Below are positions 1-8,118 of a stretch of 64,000 nucleotides of DNA, piece after piece. Every line of letters starts with the position of its first letter. Position 1 is the first letter of the stretch. The notes under the pieces are model-generated. The model had not been told where the DNA came from, did not search any database, and saw only the letters and a list, made by a program, of their open reading frames with translations. The DNA lies in NCBI GenBank assembly GCA_013288235.1, contig JABDCF010000004.1, positions 1 to 64,000 of the forward strand, given 5' to 3'. The position numbers and the translations under genes were made by a program. This stretch comes from Bacteroidota bacterium. Lineage in GTDB: Bacteria > Bacteroidota > Bacteroidia > Sphingobacteriales > Sphingobacteriaceae.

Positions 1-701
1 GCTTAGGGCTTGCAGCCACAAAAAAGTTTATTGAAAACAATATCAGGGTTGTTATGATAGGAAGAAATGAAACTAACCTGTCAGAAGTTTTAAATCAATT
101 GGGGCAACTTTGCAGCTACAAAGTTTTCGACCTGGCTAATTTAAAAGCCATACCACAGTTAGTTAACGAAATTACAGCAGAATTTGGCCCGGTAGATATA
201 CTGGTAAATAATGCCGGCGTTAATCAAAAAAAGCCTTTTACCGAAGTGACTGATGAAGAATTTCAACGAGTTATCTTAACAAATTTAACATCGGTTTTTG
301 CTTTAAGCCGCGAGGTTGCCAAAACGATGTTAAAGCATAATAGCGGTTGCATCATAAACATTAGCTCCATGGCGGCACAATACGGCATACCTTATGTAAT
401 TGCCTATACCGCCGCAAAAACAGGTATTGAAGGGATGACAAAAGCAATGGCAGTAGAGCTTTCACCCGAAGGGATAAGGGTTAACTGTGTTGCACCGGGA
501 TTTATTGAAACCAACATGTCGGCAAAAGCGCTGGATGACGACCCGCAACGCAAACAAAAAGTAATGTCGCGCACCCCGATGGGCAAATTAGGTCAGCCCG
601 ATGACGTGGCCGAAGCTATTTATTATTTAGTTTCGGATGCTGCCAAATATGTAACCGGGGTGGTGCTACCTGTTGATGGGGGGAATTCGATAGGATTTTG
701 A
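1..701 (+). CDS. SDR-family oxidoreductase, gluconate 5-dehydrogenase-like (5' truncated)
   Basis: The reading frame is open from base 3 at the window edge, so the real start lies upstream and the first visible Met is internal. The visible part begins just after the N-terminal glycine-rich NAD(P) motif. It keeps the NNAG structural motif, the catalytic Ser in NISSM and a YTAAK (YxxxK) active site, and ends with the PVDGG segment usual in classical SDRs. Full length would be about 250 residues. Its closest family resemblance is to sugar-acid dehydrogenases (gluconate 5-dehydrogenase or KduD type) that reduce keto-gluconates with NAD(P)H; the exact substrate is inference. It converges on the sugar symporter gene and is separated from it by a terminator hairpin. 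Confidence 0.85.
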   Translation, partial: LGLAATKKFIENNIRVVMIGRNETNLSEVLNQLGQLCSYKVFDLANLKAIPQLVNEITAEFGPVDILVNNAGVNQKKPFTEVTDEEFQRVILTNLTSVFALSREVAKTMLKHNSGCIINISSMAAQYGIPYVIAYTAAKTGIEGMTKAMAVELSPEGIRVNCVAPGFIETNMSAKALDDDPQRKQKVMSRTPMGKLGQPDDVAEAIYYLVSDAAKYVTGVVLPVDGGNSIGF

Positions 702-726
702 AAGCTGCCGCGAACCAAAAGCATAT

Positions 727-851
727 TGCCGCGAGTTTAGCAAAGCTTAACCCGTGATATTACATGGCATAAGCTTTCTGCTTTTGTAGCGTGGAAGCTG
801 AAAGCTTCCCAAATGCCGCACCACGAGTTACGCTTTGCTAAACTCGCGGCA
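727..851. repeat. Long inverted repeat with nested hairpin
   Basis: Two 25-base arms at 727-751 and 827-851 are inverted copies with one mismatch (TGCCGCGAGTTTAGCAAAG core). The spacer contains a second perfect hairpin, GGAAGCT at 793-799 against AGCTTCC at 803-809. The whole unit could fold as a branched stem. It lies between convergent genes, just before a simple terminator. Confidence 0.75.
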
Positions 852-864
852 GCGTACTTATAAC

Positions 865-901
865 AAAAACAGCGATGAGGTGTAACCCCATCGCTGTTTT
901 T
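865..901. terminator. Bidirectional intrinsic terminator between convergent genes
   Basis: An AAAAACAGCGATG arm is followed by a short loop and the complementary CATCGCTGTTTTT arm. The A-run on one side and T-run on the other make it usable from both directions. It sits between the SDR gene ending at 701 and the symporter gene ending at 917. Confidence 0.8.
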
Positions 902-916
902 ATTTGGAATATATTA

Positions 917-2608
917 TTACCAAAAGAAAGTATACAAAGCAGTAAGTATAACAGCAATTACTATAGCACCAATCGCAAAGCTTCGGTTGGTCTTAAACAT
1001 ATTTACGTCTACCTCTAATCCGTTTGTACGCAATCCTTTTGCGTTCTCAATCATCGATATAATATACATACCCACAATACAGATTATAAATACAAAACCC
1101 ATCCTATCCAAAAAAGGAATTTCATAGACGCCATCGGCATTTAGCTTTGAAAAACCAAAGGGCTGCAGGAAGGAAAGGTTAGTCCAATAGGGCAAAAACT
1201 TGAACACGATAGCAAATCCAAGACCACCTATTGTTGCAAATAATGCAGCATTTGAAGTTGCCTTTTTCCAGAAGAAGCCTAAGATAAACATGGCAAATAT
1301 ACCAGGTGATACAAAACCTGTGTATTCCTGTATATACTGGAAGCCTTGTTTGCCTTCGCCCATTAACATATCGCCAATGACAAATGATAATAAAACGCCC
1401 AATACCATTGCAACCACTACGGCTACTTTACCAGTATTAACAAGATTTTTTTCTGATGCTTTTGAGTTTATCGCCTTTTTATAAATATCTAATGTAAATA
1501 TGGTGGCTATGCTATTTGCTTTGCCTGCCAAAGATGCCACAATAGCTGCCGTTAATGCGGCAAATGAAAGTCCTTTGAGGTAATTGGGCAATAAGTTAAG
1601 TATCGAAGGATATGCTTTATTGACATCTAAAACGCCTTTTGAGCTTAACATTTCATGGTGAAACATACCCTTCTGATAAAGCACGTATGCCGCTATGCCT
1701 GGCAACACTACAATAACCGGCATAAGCAACTTTAGAAAAGCTGCGAAAAGGATACCTGACCGGGCTGTTTTAAGATCGGCTCCAAGCGCTCTTTGTGTGA
1801 TGTATTGGTTACAACCCCAGTAATTTAAATTGGTGATCCACATACCGCCGATAAGCACCGAAAGACCCGGCAAATCGAGGTAATTGGCGTTGCCTTTTTT
1901 GAATATCATTTGGAAGTGGTCGCTGGCATCTGCACGTAATAGCTTGAAGCCGTTCCAAAGTCCGGTTGTACCAGATTTTTCGCTTATCAAATGCAGCGCG
2001 ATGTATGTAGCTGCCAGGCCGCCCAACACAAGGAAAAATACTTGTATAACATCGGTATAACCTATAACTTTCATGCCGCCCAACGTGATAATTATAGCAA
2101 AAACCGCTAATAAAACGATTACAAGTCTCAAGTCCAAGCCCGAAATACCTGCTATTGCAACCCCGCCCAAATAAAGTATCGACATCAGGTTCACAACAAT
2201 ATAAAGCATTAGCCAAAATATAGCCATGATCATAGCCACAGTGCCATTGTACCGCTGGTGAAGAAACTGCGGCATGGTAGCTATTTTATTTTTAAGGTAA
2301 ACTGGTATAAAAAATACGGCGACTATGACCAGCGTTGCTGCCGCCATCCATTCATAAGTACTAATTGCCAGCCCCATTTTAAAACCCGAGCCGCTCATCC
2401 CCACCATCTGCTCAGCGGAGATATTCGAAGCGATCAGCGATGCACCTATTGCCCACCATGTTAATGAACCTTCGGCCAAAAAATATCCTTTGGAGGTACC
2501 GTCACTCTTATTTTTGCGCCGGTATACCCACCAGCCGTAAAGAGATACTACTATAAAGTAGAAAAGAAATACAGCATAATCGCCGATAGAAAGGGTTTTC
2601 AAGTTCAT
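917..2608 (-). CDS. Sodium/solute symporter (SSS family), probable xylose transporter
   Basis: The 563-residue protein is dominated by hydrophobic helices, about 14 by eye, as in the SSS/SGLT family (Na+-coupled sugar uptake through the inner membrane). The N-terminus carries the family's first helix and the AIGASLIASNISAEQ region around residues 52-66, near the sodium site. There is no signal peptide, as expected for this family. It is the last gene of the xylB-xylA-symporter run on the minus strand, 131 bp downstream of xylA, so D-xylose is the likely substrate. The family assignment is firm; the substrate comes from context only. Other sodium:sugar symporters (galactose, glucose) would look the same. 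Confidence 0.85.
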   Translation of the reverse strand: MNLKTLSIGDYAVFLFYFIVVSLYGWWVYRRKNKSDGTSKGYFLAEGSLTWWAIGASLIASNISAEQMVGMSGSGFKMGLAISTYEWMAAATLVIVAVFFIPVYLKNKIATMPQFLHQRYNGTVAMIMAIFWLMLYIVVNLMSILYLGGVAIAGISGLDLRLVIVLLAVFAIIITLGGMKVIGYTDVIQVFFLVLGGLAATYIALHLISEKSGTTGLWNGFKLLRADASDHFQMIFKKGNANYLDLPGLSVLIGGMWITNLNYWGCNQYITQRALGADLKTARSGILFAAFLKLLMPVIVVLPGIAAYVLYQKGMFHHEMLSSKGVLDVNKAYPSILNLLPNYLKGLSFAALTAAIVASLAGKANSIATIFTLDIYKKAINSKASEKNLVNTGKVAVVVAMVLGVLLSFVIGDMLMGEGKQGFQYIQEYTGFVSPGIFAMFILGFFWKKATSNAALFATIGGLGFAIVFKFLPYWTNLSFLQPFGFSKLNADGVYEIPFLDRMGFVFIICIVGMYIISMIENAKGLRTNGLEVDVNMFKTNRSFAIGAIVIAVILTALYTFFW

Positions 2609-2670
2609 TATTTGGCTTTAATTTTAAGTTTAATTGTTTGGCTGACAATTATAGTTATTTTTTATTTAAA

Positions 2671-2740
2671 AGTTGATTGAGTTAGATTAAGTTCTATAAT
2701 AAACACCTGTCAAACCCAATCAACCGCTCACCCAATCAAC
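2671..2740. repeat. Intergenic hairpin with TTGATT-type word repeat
   Basis: One arm reads AGTTGATTGAGTTAGATTAA and the other CCCAATCAACCGCTCACCCA followed by ATCAAC. They pair imperfectly around a short AT-rich loop, and the second arm touches the xylA stop codon. The same word recurs at 39480-39582, 55955-56096, 61433-61746 and 63545-63662. Confidence 0.6.
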
Positions 2741-4065
2741 TAAATATACCTGTTGATCAGGTTTTCTATATACTCTTGTTTGCCGCTGGTTGTGCCAGGT
2801 TCGCCGTTTTCAATGGCATAAGCCCTTAGGTCTTCCAACGATAGTTTGCCGTCTTCAAAGGCCTTCCCTTTTCCTGTGTCAAACGAGTCATATCTGTCTT
2901 TGCGAAGCTTTAAGTATTCAGATTTTTGCAGAATGTTATCGGCAGTGATCAAAGCCCTTGCAAAAATATCCATACCGCCAACGTGTGCATAAAACAAGTC
3001 GGCCGGATCCGTTGAGTTACGGCGTATTTTGGCATCAAAGTTTATACCGCCGCCCTGGAAACCGCCTGCTTCCAGTACGATCATCATTATTTCGGTAACC
3101 TCGTTTATATCATTCGGGAACTGGTCGGTATCCCAGCCATTCTGGCTATCGCCGCGGTTTGCATCCATCGATCCTAATAAACCTGAATCTGCAGCTACCT
3201 GTAGTTCATGCTGGAAAGTATGACCGGCCAGCGTAGCATGGTTAACCTCAAGGTTTAGTTTAAAATCGTTAATCAGGTCGTATTTTTGCAAAAAGCCCAA
3301 TACGGTAGCGGCATCATAATCATACTGGTGCTTTGTTGGCTCACAAGGTTTTGGTTCGATAAAGAACGTCCCTTTAAAGCCTTGTTTTCGGGCGTAATCT
3401 TTAGCTGTATGAAGGAATTTAGCCAGGTGTTCCTGCTCGCGTTTCATATCGGTATTCAAAAGGGACATATAGCCTTCCCTCCCACCCCAAAACACATAAT
3501 TTTCGCCGCCAAGGGCAATAGTAGCATCCATAGCGGCTTTTACCTGCGCACCGGCATGGCTAAGTACATGAAAATCAGGATTGGTAGCAGCGCCGTTCAT
3601 ATATCTGCGGTGACTGAAAAGGTTTGATGTCCCCCAAAGCAGCTTTACACCACTTGCTGCCTGTTTTTGTTTGGCATATTCAACTAATGCCTGCAAGCGC
3701 CTGTCGTTTTCATTCACATCATTGGTGTAATCAACCACATCCACATCGTGGAAGCAGTAATAATGCAGCCCCATTTTGGTAATAAATTCAAATGCGGCGT
3801 CCATTTTATCTTTGGCGCGCCCAACGGCGTCGGCTTTTTCATTCCATGGGAATAAATGGGTTGGTTCGCCAAATGGATCGGCGCCGCTGCCGCAGAACGA
3901 ATGCCAGTAAGCGCAGGCGAAACGTAAATGATCTTTCATAGTTTTGCCTGCTATAACCTTATTTTCATCGTACCAGCGAAAAGCCAACGGGTTATCCGAC
4001 TGTATGCCTTCAAATTTTACCTGGCCTATGCCTTTAAAATATTCCCTTTCTCCTGTAATTATCAT
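2740..4065 (-). CDS. xylA: Xylose isomerase
   Basis: The 441-residue protein converts D-xylose to D-xylulose in the cytoplasm using two divalent metals. It matches the long (class II) xylose isomerases in length. It has the expected FCFHD-type histidine region (here YYCFHDVDV), the FWGGREGY motif, the metal-binding FIEPKP glutamate, [13 protein letters not shown], and the GSMDANRGD segment. It lies between xylB (88 bp upstream) and the symporter gene on the same strand, consistent with one xylose operon. No truncation or missing motif is apparent. Confidence 0.97.
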   Translation of the reverse strand: MIITGEREYFKGIGQVKFEGIQSDNPLAFRWYDENKVIAGKTMKDHLRFACAYWHSFCGSGADPFGEPTHLFPWNEKADAVGRAKDKMDAAFEFITKMGLHYYCFHDVDVVDYTNDVNENDRRLQALVEYAKQKQAASGVKLLWGTSNLFSHRRYMNGAATNPDFHVLSHAGAQVKAAMDATIALGGENYVFWGGREGYMSLLNTDMKREQEHLAKFLHTAKDYARKQGFKGTFFIEPKPCEPTKHQYDYDAATVLGFLQKYDLINDFKLNLEVNHATLAGHTFQHELQVAADSGLLGSMDANRGDSQNGWDTDQFPNDINEVTEIMMIVLEAGGFQGGGINFDAKIRRNSTDPADLFYAHVGGMDIFARALITADNILQKSEYLKLRKDRYDSFDTGKGKAFEDGKLSLEDLRAYAIENGEPGTTSGKQEYIENLINRYI

Positions 4066-4153
4066 AATTATTGAATTGTTGAATTAGTGAATTATTGATT
4101 TGCTGTTATTTCAAACTTATAAAGTTTTAAAACTCTGTAAGTCTTTGGGTGAT

Positions 4154-5632
4154 TTAGTTTTCCAATTGTTTTTCAAGTAGTTTTTTCCATTGCTGGTAAA
4201 CCGGTTCAAGTTGTTTTGACGATGGTTCAATCAATTGTACCGGGTGCATATATTCAAACGCCTCCTTTGCTGATGAAAATATCCCAGCCCCTATGCCTGC
4301 GCCAAGCGCAGCGCCAACGCTGCCATCGTTTCTATAAAGCTCAACGGGTACACCGGTAATGTTTACAAAGGTTTCTGTAAAAAGCTCACTTAAAAACAGG
4401 TTATTTTTACCAGCCCTTATTACGGTCGGATTCATCCCGTTTTCACGCATAATATCAAGCCCGTAACGGAACGAAAAGGCAATCCCTTCCTGCACTGCCC
4501 TAATCACATGTGCTTGCGCATGAATGTTCAGATCGATATTTTTGAACTGCGCGCCAACTATTTTATTGTTCAACATACGTTCGGCACCATTTCCGAAAGG
4601 TAATACAAGCAGGCCAGCGCTCCCTACGGGCGCTTCTTTCGCTTTGACATTCATTTGCAAATAGCTTTCTGTTGAACCGAATGCATTTTTTAACCATCGG
4701 TACATACTACCGACGCCATTGATGCACAATAATACACCCAGGCGTTTTTGTTGTTCCGCATAATTTACGTGGGCAAATGTATTTACCCGCGACTGCTTAT
4801 CATAAGCCAATTGGTCGCTTACGCCGTAAATGACGCCCGATGTGCCCGCAGTCGCCGCTACTTCGCCAGGGTTAAAAACATTTAGTGAAAGTGCATTGTT
4901 CGGTTGATCGCCAGCTTTATAACTAACAGGTATACCGGGTTTTAATTTCAGATTTTGCGCGATGGACGCAAGCAAACCGCCATGCCCCGAAAACACTGGC
5001 TGTATCTCTGGAAAAAGCGTTTTATCAAAACCAAAATAGTTTATTATTTCGTTTGACAATCGATTGTCGACAAAGTCAAAAAATACGCCTTCTGATAGCG
5101 AAGAAACCGATGTATTTATTTCGCCCGTAAACCGCATAGAAATAAAATCTCCGGGCAGCATAAATTTGTCTGTTTTCTCATAAATTTCGGGTTCATTTTC
5201 TTTCACCCAAGCCAACTTTGAGGCAGTAAAATTACCGGGAGAATTTAACAGGTGTGACAAGCAATGCCCAGCCCCCATCGCCTCAAAAGCTTTATCGCCA
5301 ATTTCAACAGCGCGGCTATCACACCAGATTATACTGTTGCGCAATACATGCTGATCTTTGTCCACCAAAACCAACCCATGCATTTGATAAGCGACACCTA
5401 TAGCTGCAATGTCCAAAGGGTTGTAAAAATTGGTTTTATTGCATAATTCAATAGCCTGTTGTGTATGCTCCCACCACATTTCAGGCGATTGCTCTGCCCA
5501 GCCGGATTGAACGGCAATTATAGGACTTTCCGTATCAGGAAATGAGGCTGATGCTATCACTTTTTGTGATGCCGCATCAACCACTGACACTTTTATAGAT
5601 GAAGTCCCTATATCTATTCCTAATAATAACAT
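4154..5632 (-). CDS. xylB: Xylulokinase
   Basis: The 492-residue protein phosphorylates D-xylulose to xylulose 5-phosphate, feeding the pentose phosphate pathway. It has both halves of the FGGY carbohydrate kinase fold. The N-terminus has the LLGIDIGTSSIK phosphate-binding loop, the WCDSRA and DFISMRFTGE segments follow, and the C-terminal lobe has the GSVGAALGAGIGAG segment. Length is normal for XylB. It is the first gene of the operon; the 216-bp divergent gap to the LacI regulator holds a candidate operator. An additional palindrome, GACAATCGATTGTC at 5055-5068, is embedded in its coding sequence. Confidence 0.95.
   Translation of the reverse strand: MLLLGIDIGTSSIKVSVVDAASQKVIASASFPDTESPIIAVQSGWAEQSPEMWWEHTQQAIELCNKTNFYNPLDIAAIGVAYQMHGLVLVDKDQHVLRNSIIWCDSRAVEIGDKAFEAMGAGHCLSHLLNSPGNFTASKLAWVKENEPEIYEKTDKFMLPGDFISMRFTGEINTSVSSLSEGVFFDFVDNRLSNEIINYFGFDKTLFPEIQPVFSGHGGLLASIAQNLKLKPGIPVSYKAGDQPNNALSLNVFNPGEVAATAGTSGVIYGVSDQLAYDKQSRVNTFAHVNYAEQQKRLGVLLCINGVGSMYRWLKNAFGSTESYLQMNVKAKEAPVGSAGLLVLPFGNGAERMLNNKIVGAQFKNIDLNIHAQAHVIRAVQEGIAFSFRYGLDIMRENGMNPTVIRAGKNNLFLSELFTETFVNITGVPVELYRNDGSVGAALGAGIGAGIFSSAKEAFEYMHPVQLIEPSSKQLEPVYQQWKKLLEKQLEN
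5055..5068. promoter_or_regulatory. Intragenic palindrome resembling the LacI-type operator
   Basis: GACAATCGATTGTC is a perfect 14-bp palindrome inside xylB and shares the CAATCGATTG core with the two intergenic sites at 5806-5817 and 12295-12306. LacI-family proteins often use an auxiliary intragenic operator, so this could be one. It could also be chance within coding sequence. Confidence 0.35.
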
Positions 5633-5655
5633 TCTTTGTATGGGTTATAACGATA

Positions 5656-5762
5656 AAGAGCCTGGAAGCAAGAACAAAGACATCGACGGCTAACTTGATA
5701 TTCAAGACTTCTTCAACTTTGCGTCTTGGCTCTTAGTTCTTGATTCTTTGTTCCTGGTTTTT
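5656..5762. repeat. Intergenic imperfect hairpin, TCAAGAAC/TTGGCTC word repeat
   Basis: The left arm contains CCTGGAAGCAAGAACAAAG and the right arm contains CTTGGCTCTTAGTTCTTG followed by a TTTGTTCCTGG segment, which is roughly its inverted copy. It lies in the divergent gap between xylB and the regulator, upstream of both genes. The same word family occurs between the trehalose genes at 44049-44118. Confidence 0.55.
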
Positions 5763-5805
5763 TTTGGTACTTTTCAGCAACGAAATTAAATTATTTTTTT
5801 AATCC

Positions 5806-5817
5806 GCAATCGATTGC
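5806..5817. promoter_or_regulatory. Candidate LacI-type operator (xyl cluster)
   Basis: GCAATCGATTGC is a perfect 12-bp palindrome with a central CG, the classic shape of a LacI/GalR operator half-site pair. It lies 32 bp before the LacI-family gene start and 174 bp from the xylB start. An identical 12-mer occurs upstream of the esterase gene at 12295-12306. Confidence 0.65.
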
Positions 5818-5848
5818 CGACATTTATTTTATCATTTTTACAAAATAT

Positions 5849-6883
5849 ATGAAAAACAGGAAAAGGACTACTATTTATGACATCGCCGAAAAGTTGAATA
5901 TTGCCGCTTCTTCGGTTTCCAGAGCGTTAAATAATAGTAACCATGTAAACGAGGCCACAAAAAAATTAATATTAAAAACCGCCGCCGAATTAAATTACAA
6001 ACGCAACACTCTTGCCTCAAATCTGCGCAAGGGCCAATCCAAAACCATCGGGGTGATAGTGCCATTCATAAATCAGAACTTTTTCTCGAACGTTATTGCG
6101 GGAATTGAAGAAGCATCTTATCAAAAAGGTTATAATCTTATCATCTGCCAGTCAAATGAACTGCAAAGCAAAGAAATTAAATGTGTAAATACGCTCATCA
6201 ATCAGCATGTAGATTGTATAGTAATATCCTTATCGGTGGATAGTAACGACCACCGGCACCTGCAAAATGTAATAGATAATGGCATACAGCTGATCCAGTT
6301 TGATCGCGTTGCCGATGAACTGGAGACTTTGAAAGTTATTAATGATAACGAACAGGCTTCGGAGGAAGCTGTTTCGCACATGATAGAACAGGGGTATAAA
6401 CGCATCGCCTTATTGGAAGGCCCGCAAAACCTGCAGATATTCCGTCAACGCAAAACAGGCTATTTAAATGCGTTAAAAAAACATGGGATGCCCATTTTGG
6501 ATGAGCTGATCATTGAAAATGCCTGGACAAAAGAACTCGGCGCCAACGCCACCCGTAAATTGTTAAACCTTCCCAAACCACCCGATGCTATATTTGCCTC
6601 TACATCTGATTTTTCGGCACTGGGCGTACTTGAAGTAGCGTCGGCAATGGGTATAAAAGTACCATCGGAATTGGGTATCTGCGGCTACTCGAACGAGGCC
6701 TTTACCGAGATCACCAGCCCATCCATCACCACCATCGACCAGTTTAGCGTGTATATGGGCAAAACCGTTGCCAACCTTTATTTCCAGGAATTGGATAATA
6801 AGGAAGAAACTGAGGTGATACCAAAGATCATCAGTATCAAGCCAAAGCTGATTGTGAGGTCATCGACGAAGAGGATTGGGTAA
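5849..6883 (+). CDS. LacI/GalR-family transcriptional regulator of the xylose cluster
   Basis: The 344-residue protein has an N-terminal LacI helix-turn-helix at about residues 8-30 (TIYDIAEKLNIAASSVSRAL), then the hinge helix NYKRNTLASNLRKG. A periplasmic-binding-protein-like effector domain begins at KTIGVIVPF. Length is typical for the family. It is divergent from xylB, and the palindrome GCAATCGATTGC lies immediately upstream of its start, so it probably controls itself and the xyl operon in response to xylose or a derivative. A second identical palindrome at 12295 suggests a wider regulon. The effector and sign of regulation are not visible. Confidence 0.92.
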   Translation: MKNRKRTTIYDIAEKLNIAASSVSRALNNSNHVNEATKKLILKTAAELNYKRNTLASNLRKGQSKTIGVIVPFINQNFFSNVIAGIEEASYQKGYNLIICQSNELQSKEIKCVNTLINQHVDCIVISLSVDSNDHRHLQNVIDNGIQLIQFDRVADELETLKVINDNEQASEEAVSHMIEQGYKRIALLEGPQNLQIFRQRKTGYLNALKKHGMPILDELIIENAWTKELGANATRKLLNLPKPPDAIFASTSDFSALGVLEVASAMGIKVPSELGICGYSNEAFTEITSPSITTIDQFSVYMGKTVANLYFQELDNKEETEVIPKIISIKPKLIVRSSTKRIG

Positions 6884-6934
6884 GGAGGGGTATAATATAA
6901 CAACGTAAAGATCAGTTACCTATACAACATCAGC

Positions 6935-7408
6935 TCAATTGCTTGAGGAGGCATCCGTACTTAAAAGTTGTTCATGTGTTATTTCAATAGCCTCTACTGC
7001 TATTTCATTCCCGTCAGATTTAAGGTCAGTGCTTGTAATTTTTGTTGGCCATGCGTTAATTAATTGCCACTGCATAGTTATTTTGCCGTTTTCATCAAGC
7101 AACCTGATCAATATTGTTTCCTTTTTGACCGTGCTCATAGCTATTTGATTGCGCCACACCCAAAAGTCATTGTTATTTACGAAAATCCCCCTTTTCAGGC
7201 TTATTATGGCGTATTTTACGATACCGGGCATTTTAATAGTTGAAAAGAAGGGGCTTTCGCTTTTCCGGTACTCTATCGCCTGGTTTTCTGGATCCATCCC
7301 TGAAGCTTCCTGGAAAGGTATACCTTTTAGCGTTGGTGTAAGATCAACTTCAAACAGAAATTTTGGCGTAGGCCACGTAGCGCCTTGCTGGTTATCGTTA
7401 TCTGCCAT
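6935..7408 (-). CDS. Phage tail tube-like protein (T4 gp19 family), orphan
   Basis: The 157-residue protein resembles the conserved phage tail region / gp19 family that forms the inner tube of contractile tails, including extracellular contractile injection systems. Visible family traits are the N-terminal PKFLFEVDLTPTLKGIPFQEASG segment, the EYRKSESPFFSTIKMPGIVKY block, a KRGIF plus WRNQI helix region, and a late WPTKI segment before a short C-terminal tail; length is usual for the family. No sheath, baseplate, spike or AAA+ partner gene is present anywhere in the window, so it stands alone, flanked by metabolic and secreted-protein genes. It may be a dispersed accessory tube subunit or a leftover of a lost injection cluster. 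Confidence 0.75.
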   Translation of the reverse strand: MADNDNQQGATWPTPKFLFEVDLTPTLKGIPFQEASGMDPENQAIEYRKSESPFFSTIKMPGIVKYAIISLKRGIFVNNNDFWVWRNQIAMSTVKKETILIRLLDENGKITMQWQLINAWPTKITSTDLKSDGNEIAVEAIEITHEQLLSTDASSSN

Positions 7409-7463
7409 GTATTGTTTTCTTAACTGGTTTGTTTAAATTATTTTTTTAAAGCCATTGTCTTAC

Positions 7464-8036
7464 TTACTGCGGCCTATGAAACAACCCCACATACGCAGCC
7501 TTACCTAAAATATGCCCCTGCATTAACTTAAAAATATTCGCTTTGGTTTCCAGGGCAGTACTGCCTGCCTTTTCATTAAGTTTGATATCCAACGCAAATA
7601 ATTCAAATATATAGTGGTGCAACGGGCCTAAAGCCGGGGCTCCGGGGCCCCTGTAGCTCGGTCCCGCGTAGCTAATTTGATAACTACTGTCTGGGAGTTG
7701 CGCCCCGATTGGCATTTTTTCCGGTAAAGCTGTGTACCGGCCGGAAATATTCCATACCAGCCAATGTAAATTATCCTCGGATGTTTTATTTAATGCCAGA
7801 TCCACATCGTGCATCCAAAGAACAAAACTTTGGGTACCCGGTGGCACGTTAGTCCAGCTGAGTTCGGGGGAAACTGCCCCATCCGGAGAAGCCTGGGTGT
7901 ACTTTATAGGAATAATTGCTCCATCGGCAAAAGCCTGGGTAGTTAGCCGCATTGGAGGCACTTGTACCGACCGTTGTCCGAATGCAATTGAAGCTATGCT
8001 TATTAATGAAGCAAAAACAATTGTTAATTTTTTCAT
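7464..8036 (-). CDS. Secreted YbhB/YbcL (PEBP-like, Raf kinase inhibitor-like) protein
   Basis: The 190-residue protein opens with a signal peptide (MKKLTIVFASLISIASIAFG). It continues as a phosphatidylethanolamine-binding-like fold with SPELSWTNVPPGTQSFVLWMHDVD, HWLVWNI and GPSYRGPGAP, which are hallmark PEBP stretches lining the small anion pocket. It is probably periplasmic. The molecular role of bacterial YbhB proteins is not settled; binding of small phosphate-type ligands is family knowledge. It lies 55 bp downstream of the tail-tube gene's start and 82 bp from the channel-like gene, all on the minus strand. Confidence 0.88.
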   Translation of the reverse strand: MKKLTIVFASLISIASIAFGQRSVQVPPMRLTTQAFADGAIIPIKYTQASPDGAVSPELSWTNVPPGTQSFVLWMHDVDLALNKTSEDNLHWLVWNISGRYTALPEKMPIGAQLPDSSYQISYAGPSYRGPGAPALGPLHHYIFELFALDIKLNEKAGSTALETKANIFKLMQGHILGKAAYVGLFHRPQ

Positions 8037-8118
8037 TTCAGTAGTGTTGGTTTATAAATAATGTAACTCGTAAATATCTGTAATATTACCTGCGCTTTGA
8101 CCTCTAATCCATCACTGC

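Noticed and set aside
3029-3627. Open frames antisense to xylA
   Set aside because: Shadow frames of a strongly conserved gene, with no independent features.
6935-7408. Prophage remnant around the tail-tube gene
   Set aside because: No other phage genes, integrase, attachment repeats or tRNA nearby; listed as an orphan instead.
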